A stretch of DNA of 21,898 bases from assembly GCA_021780585.1 (NCBI GenBank), contig JAJXYM010000174.1, positions 1 to 21,898 on the forward strand, written 5' to 3'. The stretch is from Deltaproteobacteria bacterium. GTDB lineage: Bacteria > Desulfobacterota > Binatia > Binatales > Binataceae. Below the pieces are notes generated by a model, which saw nothing but the letters and a program-made list of their open reading frames with translations, had not been told where the DNA came from and searched no databases. A program made the position numbers and the translations under genes. Position 1 is the stretch's first letter. Each line of letters starts with the position of its first letter. Of the stretch, positions 17,233 to 21,898 are shown one piece after another.

Positions 17233-19566
17233 ATGGCGTCTGATCAATCCCCTGAATTCAAGGTTATCGGTACGCGCCCGGTGCGTCCCGACGGTATCGA
17301 CAAGGTCACCGGCCGGGCCAAATACGGCGCGGATTACGCGCTGCCCGGAATGCTGCATGGCAAGGTGCTGCGCAGCCCGCACGCCCATGCCCGAATCCGT
17401 TCGATCAACGTCGAGCGGGCGCTGCGGTTGCCGGGCGTAAAGGCGATCGTCACCGGCGCGGATTTTCCCGAAGTCAAGGGCGTGATGGCGCAGGTCGGCG
17501 AGTTGATCGTCAATACCCACTACCTGTCGCTGAACGTGATGGCGCGCGACAAGACGCTCTACGACGGCCATGCCGTGGCGGCGGTCGCCGCGACCAGCAA
17601 GCATATCGCCGAAGAGGCGCTGGAACTGATCGAGGTCGATTACGAGGTGCTGCCGCCGGTAATGACGGCGGAGGAGGCGATGCGGCCGGACGCGCCGGTG
17701 CTGCTCGAGGAGTTGCGCACGCGCCTGATGACGCATCGCACCGACCCCGGTTCGCCCGAGGGTCCCGACCGGCCGAGCAACGTCCCCGGCCATATCCGTT
17801 TCGAGCGTGGCGATCTGGCGGCGGGATTCCGCGCGGCGGATTTCGTGGTCGAGCGCGAATTTGTCACCGCCGCGGTCCATCAAGGCTATATCGAACCGCA
17901 GAACGCATTGGCGGTTTACGGCGCCGACGAACTTGTGACTATCTATTGCTCGACGCAGGGCGCGTTTAATGTGCGCACGCTGACCTCGAGCGTGTTGGGA
18001 ATACCCGAGGGCCGGATTCGCGTCGTTCCGGCCGAAATCGGCGGCGGCTTCGGCGGCAAAACCACCGTTTATCTCGAACCGGTCGCCGCGTTGCTCGCGA
18101 AAAAGTCCGGCCGGCCGGTGAAAATGGTGATGACGCGGGCGGAAGTGTTGCGCGCGACCGGTCCGACCTCGGGAATCAAGGCCAGGGTCAAAATCGGCGC
18201 TACCCGCAATGGCCAAATCACCGCCGCCGAAGTGTGGCTGGCGTACGAGGCGGGCGCCTTCCCCGGTTCGCCGTTCGCGCCGGGCGCGATGTGCACCCTG
18301 GCCCCATACAATATCGAGAACCTGCGGATCGATTCGTTCGACGTCGTCGTCAACCGTCCCAAGGTCGCGGCTTATCGCGCACCGGGTTCGCCCGCGTCCG
18401 CCTTCGCCTGCGAATGCGTAATCGACGAACTGGCCGAGCAATGCCGGCTCGACCCGCTCGAATTTCGGCTTCGCAACGCCTCGCATGAAGGTACGCCGCA
18501 ACCTGCCGGTCCGGCCTTCAAGAAAATCGGCCTGGTCGAGACCCTGGAAGCGATTCGCGCCAGCGACCATTACCGCGCTCCGCTGGAGGGGCCGTCGCGG
18601 GGACGCGGCGTCGCCTGTGGATTCTGGTTCAACGGCGGGCTCCAATCCTCGGCGGTCGTCAATATCCATAGCGACGGCAGTGTCAGCGTCGTCACCGGTT
18701 CCGTGGATATCGGCGGGACACGCGCGACGCAGGCGATGATCGTGGCGGAGACGCTTGGCGTGCCGGTCGAAGACGTGCGGCCGGTGGTCGCCGACACCGA
18801 TTCGATCGGCCAGACCGACGTGACCGGCGGCAGTCGCACGGCGCTCGCGACCGGAATGGCGGTACTCGAGGCGGCAAACGACGCGCTCGCCCAGCTAATC
18901 TCGCGCGCGGCGAAATTATGGGACAAAAAGCCGAATGAGGTAGTTTTCGCCGAGGGAACGTTCCGGCCCGCCGACGGCGGCGCGCCGCCAATGACCTTGC
19001 GGCAGTTGGCCGGACGCCTCGCCCGCACGGGCGGGCCGGTGGTCGGCCGGGCGACGGTCAATGCCGGCGCGGTCGGCGCGGTCGGTAACGCCTTCGCCAC
19101 CGTATGCGTCGACGTCGAGGTTGATCCCGACACCGCCAAGGTGCGAATTCTGCGCTGCACGATCGCGCAAGACGTCGGCCGCGCGTTGCATCCGGCCTAC
19201 GTCGAAGGGCAGCTTCAGGGAGCCCTCGCGCAGGGTATCGGATGGGCTCTGAACGAGGAGTATTTCTACGACCAGAAGGGGACTTTAAGGAATTTCGGAC
19301 TGCTCGATTATCGCATGCCGACCTGCCTCGACCTGCCGATGATCGAAACGCTCGTCGTCGAAGTGCCGAATCCACACCATCCGCTGGGCGTGCGCGGGGT
19401 CGGCGAGGTTGGAATCGTTCCACCGATGGCGGCCGTGGCGAACGCGATCTATCGTGCGGTGGGGGTCCGGATGGCCGAATTGCCGATGTCGCCGCCGCGG
19501 CTGCTCAAGGCGATGCTTGCGACTCGCGCGGAGCCATTTGAGGAGCAGGCGACCGCGGCGGATTGA
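17233..19566 (+). CDS. Molybdenum hydroxylase large subunit (molybdopterin-binding), copy 2
   Basis: The 777-residue protein is a close paralogue of the large subunit at 14414-16708. The first 100 residues are about two thirds identical by eye and the domain order is the same. It keeps 'GGGFGGKTTVYLEP', the 'AYRAPGSPAS' active-site loop, 'TGGSRT' and the catalytic Glu725 in 'RGVGEVGIVPP', so it should be active. It differs by a short insertion around 'RTRLMTHRTDPGSPEGP' and a 'GAVGAVG' insertion near the C-terminal third. A GGGAGG ribosome site lies 7 bp before the ATG. No second FAD or iron-sulfur subunit follows, so it probably uses the upstream ones. This looks like an old tandem duplication with divergence in substrate range. 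Confidence 0.93.
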   Translation: MASDQSPEFKVIGTRPVRPDGIDKVTGRAKYGADYALPGMLHGKVLRSPHAHARIRSINVERALRLPGVKAIVTGADFPEVKGVMAQVGELIVNTHYLSLNVMARDKTLYDGHAVAAVAATSKHIAEEALELIEVDYEVLPPVMTAEEAMRPDAPVLLEELRTRLMTHRTDPGSPEGPDRPSNVPGHIRFERGDLAAGFRAADFVVEREFVTAAVHQGYIEPQNALAVYGADELVTIYCSTQGAFNVRTLTSSVLGIPEGRIRVVPAEIGGGFGGKTTVYLEPVAALLAKKSGRPVKMVMTRAEVLRATGPTSGIKARVKIGATRNGQITAAEVWLAYEAGAFPGSPFAPGAMCTLAPYNIENLRIDSFDVVVNRPKVAAYRAPGSPASAFACECVIDELAEQCRLDPLEFRLRNASHEGTPQPAGPAFKKIGLVETLEAIRASDHYRAPLEGPSRGRGVACGFWFNGGLQSSAVVNIHSDGSVSVVTGSVDIGGTRATQAMIVAETLGVPVEDVRPVVADTDSIGQTDVTGGSRTALATGMAVLEAANDALAQLISRAAKLWDKKPNEVVFAEGTFRPADGGAPPMTLRQLAGRLARTGGPVVGRATVNAGAVGAVGNAFATVCVDVEVDPDTAKVRILRCTIAQDVGRALHPAYVEGQLQGALAQGIGWALNEEYFYDQKGTLRNFGLLDYRMPTCLDLPMIETLVVEVPNPHHPLGVRGVGEVGIVPPMAAVANAIYRAVGVRMAELPMSPPRLLKAMLATRAEPFEEQATAAD

Positions 19567-19610
19567 ATTGGAATAACTGACGTTAAAGATGCTATGATAG
19601 GCGTGATTGC

Positions 19611-19677
19611 GTCGTTGGTTATGCTCGGAAAAAGTGACGACCTTGGTCAGTTTCGCCAGATCCCATAACGAAACGAC
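19611..19677. repeat. Interrupted inverted repeat downstream of large subunit 2
   Basis: GTCGTT (19611-19616) and GTTATG (19618-19623) pair with CATAAC (19664-19669) and AACGAC (19672-19677), giving 12 pairs with a small internal loop around a 40-nt apical region. It lies 45 bp past the stop. Its role is unknown; it may be a folded 3' UTR or an RNA element. Confidence 0.35.
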
Positions 19678-19705
19678 TTGCAAGTAGCTTAAACTATCGT
19701 ACAAT
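19678..19705 (+). promoter_or_regulatory. Sigma-70-like promoter with no coding gene downstream
   Basis: TTGCAA (19678-19683), a 16-bp spacer and TACAAT (19700-19705; 5 of 6 consensus bases) form one of the better promoter matches in the window. Transcription would begin near 19712. The first credible feature downstream on this strand is a terminator at 19751. Confidence 0.45.
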
Positions 19706-19711
19706 GAGGTT

Positions 19712-19787
19712 CGCTAGCCGGGGTTTGCCCCCCCTTTTCCCGGTCGGCGAAGGGTCGAGCGGAGCAATTCGTTCGGCCCTTTTCTTT
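19712..19787 (+). ncRNA. Candidate small RNA of about 75 nt
   Basis: The segment between the promoter-like pair at 19678-19705 and the intrinsic terminator at 19751-19787 would give a transcript of about 75 nt. It has a 5' mini-hairpin (GGGG-TTTG-CCCC, 19720-19731) and a 3' terminator stem. CCCTT near 19732-19736 could pair alternatively with AAGGG at 19750-19754, the 5' arm of the terminator. No known RNA family is recognised. The plainer alternative is that the terminator simply ends the large-subunit transcript. Confidence 0.35.
19751..19787 (+). terminator. Intrinsic terminator with GCAA tetraloop
   Basis: GGGTCGAGCGGA (19752-19763) pairs with TTCGTTCGGCCC (19768-19779), allowing three G-U pairs, with a GNRA-type GCAA loop and an extra A-T pair at the base. 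It is followed by TTTTCTTTC. This is the most complete intrinsic terminator in the window. Confidence 0.7.
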
Positions 19788-19989
19788 CGTCCCAAACGGA
19801 ATGGAGGCGCGCCGTGTTTTCACCCCGCTGCTCTCAACGGCGGGGCGACCGCAAGGCGTCGTCAGCGCGCAACGTTAGGACCTGCGCGATACGATACGCG
19901 CGGCTCCCGGCGATCCGAGTCGTCGCGGACGCGGCGAGCGCGCTCTTACGATGTAAAGATCCGGCCGGGCGGCGGCGGAAGCGACGGCT

Positions 19990-20280
19990 TCAGCGATCGC
20001 GGCCCGGACCGCGCTGACCGCCAGCGCCGCCGGTGCGAGCCTGAGCTTCGTTCACCTTAATCGCGCGACCTTTGATATCGCGGCCATTAAGTTTCTTGAC
20101 AGCGGTGTCGGCGTCTTCATCGTTCGCCATCTCGACAAAGCCGAAGCCGCGCGAACGATTGGTCGCCCGATCCATGATTACCTGAGAACTTTCGACCTTG
20201 CCGGCCTCGGAAAACACGTCGTGCAGGTCTTGGTCGGTCACCGTCCAGGCGAGATTACCAACGTACAGTCTACGACCCAT
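19990..20280 (-). CDS. RRM-type RNA-binding protein
   Basis: This 96-residue single RNA-recognition-motif protein resembles those of cyanobacteria, Desulfobacterota and other bacteria, and plant glycine-rich RNA-binding proteins. RNP2 is LYVGNL (5-10) and RNP1 is RGFGFVEM (44-51), both intact with the aromatic RNA-stacking residues. The fold ends at 'RAIKVNEAQ' and is followed by a short Gly/Arg/Gln-rich tail (about 82-96) that can add non-specific RNA affinity. The ATG at 20280-20278 follows a GGGGAG ribosome site by about 7 bp. Some bacterial members are cold-induced or act as RNA chaperones; nothing here shows that directly. It is transcribed alone, from a long gene-free upstream region. 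Confidence 0.93.
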   Translation of the reverse strand: MGRRLYVGNLAWTVTDQDLHDVFSEAGKVESSQVIMDRATNRSRGFGFVEMANDEDADTAVKKLNGRDIKGRAIKVNEAQARTGGAGGQRGPGRDR

Positions 20281-21241
20281 GAAGCTCTCCCCGGAGGCCC
20301 TGATTGCCTGGGAACCGCGTAGGATTCCGGAATGACCGGGTGGCGCCCAGTGATTCGAAACCGCCGTGATCCGCGCTGCCCGGCCGCTGGTTCGTGATTG
20401 GCATCGGACCCCAACTTTCCATTTCTTATAGCACCGCAGACAACGGAAACATAGCGTCGGGATACTAGGCTTCAGGTAACAACTTCGGCGAGCTTTCAGG
20501 GTTCCGCTGAATCCGGCTGGCGCTCTTCGCAATTCGGCTTCGCGGCGGCCGAATCCTAGCTGTGTTTCCAATTATATTAGGCAGCGTTCGCCGTCGGGAA
20601 CCTCGGTCTCCGGACACGCGCCCGGCCGTCCGCACGGGCGTCTGCGCCGCGGCGGCGCGCGCAATCGGTTTAGCGAGTCCGCAAGCGGGAAACCCGCCCA
20701 ATGCGCGGCGACGCCGGCCGGCGCATCGATTGCATACACTTGTGAGCGGATCCATCAAACTGCGGCAAAGAGCTAATCATTTCCCGAAGTCCACATGCTA
20801 TTCCATAGTTGCATATGTGGCGATAAGCCGCGCGGACACGGGAATTTCGCCCCGTTTGGACAATTTTACTGATCGGGCTGAAGGCCGGCGGCGCCGCTCT
20901 CCAGGCGGAACGGCGTCAATTTGATACATCCTCCGCGAATGCGCATCGAAAACGAATCGCGCGGCAATTTCAATTCGACTGAACATTTACCGAACCAGTT
21001 GACGGGATTGAATAGCTTGATCGGAATCGCATGTTAAACGCGGCGATCGAAGTCGAGCGGCGCGCCCGGCGCAATCGACGCGCCGTTCGGCCGAAGCGCG
21101 GCGCGTCAAGCCGCGCGGACGATCAGTGAAACGATTTTCGAGTCGCGCTATCGGCGCGCCGCTTCGGTATATCCAGTGGCGACTCAGCGGAGGCGGCGGG
21201 AGAGAATTCGCCAATGGTAATCACGGCAAAGCTACTTGTGT
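20281..21241. other. Gene-poor stretch of about 1 kb
   Basis: I find no supportable coding frame here. The reading frames present are short, low-complexity, and lack ribosome sites. Its first part is the leader of the minus-strand RRM gene. Visible structure: an AT-rich imperfect palindrome at 20791-20820 (CCACAT...ATGTGG with inner CTAT/ATAG), a GCGGG-AAA-CCCGC stem near 20687-20700, and GACGCGCC/GGCGCGTC (21077-21084 and 21100-21107) enclosing TTCGGCCGAA. Base composition is more AT-rich in patches than in the neighbouring genes, as expected for non-coding DNA. Confidence 0.5.
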
Positions 21242-21271
21242 TTGAACTTCCCGGCATGTAGCGTGGATAAT
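21242..21271 (+). promoter_or_regulatory. Promoter of the 132-residue protein gene
   Basis: TTGAAC (21242-21247), an 18-bp spacer and GATAAT (21266-21271) match sigma-70 elements at 4 and 5 of 6 positions, in an AT-rich patch. The start site would be near 21278, leaving a leader of about 34 nt that includes the AGGAG ribosome site. Confidence 0.5.
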
Positions 21272-21311
21272 TAATTTATCACTTCTCGAAAGAGAATCAG
21301 GAGAGTACTGA

Positions 21312-21710
21312 ATGCCGCGCGGAAAAAATGCGGATGGAGTCAGTTCGGCCTTTCGGCAGGTACAGGATCAGGCGCGCACCCTGTTGAGCAATCTGCGCAA
21401 GGAAATTCGCGCCAAAGAAGGGGAACTGAAGCGCCTGAAGGATGAGGAGGCGACTCTGGGCCGCCTGACCGGCAGCGCGCAGATGGCGGGCGCGCCCGCC
21501 GCGCCGGGCCGGCGCGGCGGCGTCGGACGCGGCCGTATCGACTGGCGCGTGATCCTCGAACAGTTGCCGAAGCAATTCAAGGCGGCGCAAATCCGGGAAA
21601 TCCGCGGCCTGAAGGACAAGCGGCCCTCGGAGATCTTCGCCGCGATCACGCGCTGGATCGACGCGGGAACGGTCAAGCGCAAGGATCGCGGACTCTACGA
21701 ACGCGTCTGA
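21312..21710 (+). CDS. Small protein with N-terminal coiled coil and possible helix-turn-helix C-terminus
   Basis: I do not recognise a named family. The 132-residue, strongly basic protein has a helical N-terminus with heptad character (residues 11-48, 'AFRQVQDQARTLLSNLRKEI' onward, charged Lys/Glu-rich). A Gly/Ala/Arg linker follows ('GAPAAPGRRGGVGRGR', about 60-75), then a compact C-terminal segment (76-132) with 'DWRVILEQLPKQFKAAQIRE', 'RPSEIFAAITRWIDAG' and a final 'VKRKDRGLYERV'. The last part resembles a winged-helix or similar DNA-binding unit, so a nucleic-acid-binding role is plausible but unproven. The ATG at 21312 has an AGGAG site 8 bp upstream and a good promoter, making it a real gene. 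A strong hairpin follows 46 bp after the stop. Confidence 0.75.
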   Translation: MPRGKNADGVSSAFRQVQDQARTLLSNLRKEIRAKEGELKRLKDEEATLGRLTGSAQMAGAPAAPGRRGGVGRGRIDWRVILEQLPKQFKAAQIREIRGLKDKRPSEIFAAITRWIDAGTVKRKDRGLYERV

Positions 21711-21756
21711 ATCGATGCGCACCGGCGCTTAACGCCTCGCGATTGAAAGCGTCTGG

Positions 21757-21792
21757 AATGGCGGCGTGGATAGTTTGATCCGCGCCGCCATT
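21757..21792. terminator. 15-bp hairpin after the 132-residue protein gene
   Basis: AATGGCGGCGTGGAT (21757-21771) pairs with ATCCGCGCCGCCATT (21778-21792), with one T-G pair, around a 6-nt loop. It lacks a T-tract but is the longest uninterrupted stem near a gene end in this part, consistent with a 3' end structure. Confidence 0.5.
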
Positions 21793-21867
21793 GCCATGAT
21801 TCGGCGAATTGCTAATTCATTCCGGGCGGCGCGCCGCGCCGCCCAATCATAGAGAGATTCAATTCCC

Positions 21868-21898
21868 TTGGCGGTCAAGACTATCGAATGGCGCGGCG
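21868..21898 (+). CDS. mtnA: Probable start of S-methyl-5-thioribose-1-phosphate isomerase (cut by window end)
   Basis: A TTG at 21868 opens a frame reading (M)AVKTIEWRG to the window end. MtnA proteins, which isomerise methylthioribose-1-phosphate to methylthioribulose-1-phosphate in methionine salvage, commonly begin with 'TIEWRDG' followed by 'VRLIDQTRLP'. The match covers only seven informative residues, so this is a recognition of a typical N-terminus and not proof. A purine-rich AGAGAGA (21851-21857) lies about 10 bp upstream. The product cannot be assessed further. Confidence 0.5.
   Translation, partial: MAVKTIEWRG

Noticed and set aside
19704..20060. A 118-codon plus-strand frame downstream of the second large subunit
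   Set aside because: It starts inside the -10 box region, spans a strong intrinsic terminator and runs antisense into the RRM gene; its composition is arginine-rich filler.

Overview
This is a GC-rich bacterial window (most third codon positions are G or C) of ordinary chromosomal character. I see no phage or plasmid genes, no transposase, no CRISPR array and no rRNA or tRNA gene. The recA N-terminus and the mix of catabolic acyl-CoA and molybdenum-hydroxylase genes suggest a soil or environmental member of the broad proteobacterial/desulfobacterotal lineages, possibly an uncultured one. I cannot place it further by eye.

Layout, left to right. (1) 1-3600: a DUF3108-type envelope protein cut by the window edge, a palindromic intergenic repeat, then a plus-strand run of a 2-hydroxychromene-2-carboxylate isomerase-like DsbA-fold protein, the RNA 2',3'-cyclic phosphodiesterase ThpR, and RecA. 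(2) 3600-5610: a 650-residue secreted protein with a beta-propeller-like C-terminal motif and no assignable function. (3) 5650-7700: a divergent pair, a flavin-binding PNPOx-fold protein and a MocR/PdxR-type GntR-aminotransferase regulator, separated by only 26 bp that hold a palindrome and two -10-like boxes. (4) 7700-9070: an RhlE-type DEAD-box RNA helicase preceded by a possible 33-codon basic leader ORF. (5) 9070-9480: a gene-free stretch with a long-stem intergenic repeat and terminator hairpins. (6) 9475-12764: a two-domain glyoxalase/VOC protein on the minus strand, divergent from an acyl-CoA dehydrogenase and an APH-fold kinase. That last pair matches the separate halves of the ACAD10/ACAD11 and LvaA/LvaC systems, which phosphorylate and eliminate 4-hydroxyacyl-CoAs. 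(7) 12790-19566: a molybdenum hydroxylase locus in the order FAD subunit, [2Fe-2S] subunit, molybdopterin large subunit, MoaD/ThiS-like sulfur carrier, and a second, paralogous large subunit with its own possible promoter. (8) 19567-21311: mostly non-coding DNA with a promoter-plus-terminator arrangement that could encode a small RNA, and a short RRM RNA-binding protein on the minus strand. (9) 21312-21898: a small unrecognised protein with a coiled-coil N-terminus, and the first ten codons of what looks like mtnA.

Functional picture: the right two thirds is dominated by catabolism (acyl-CoA dehydrogenase with kinase, VOC protein, molybdenum hydroxylases). The rest is housekeeping RNA/DNA metabolism and regulation. 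The parts most worth following are the dual-large-subunit molybdenum hydroxylase locus with its embedded MoaD, the ACAD11-like pair, the probably leaderless MocR/PNPOx divergon, and the candidate small RNA near 19.7 kb.
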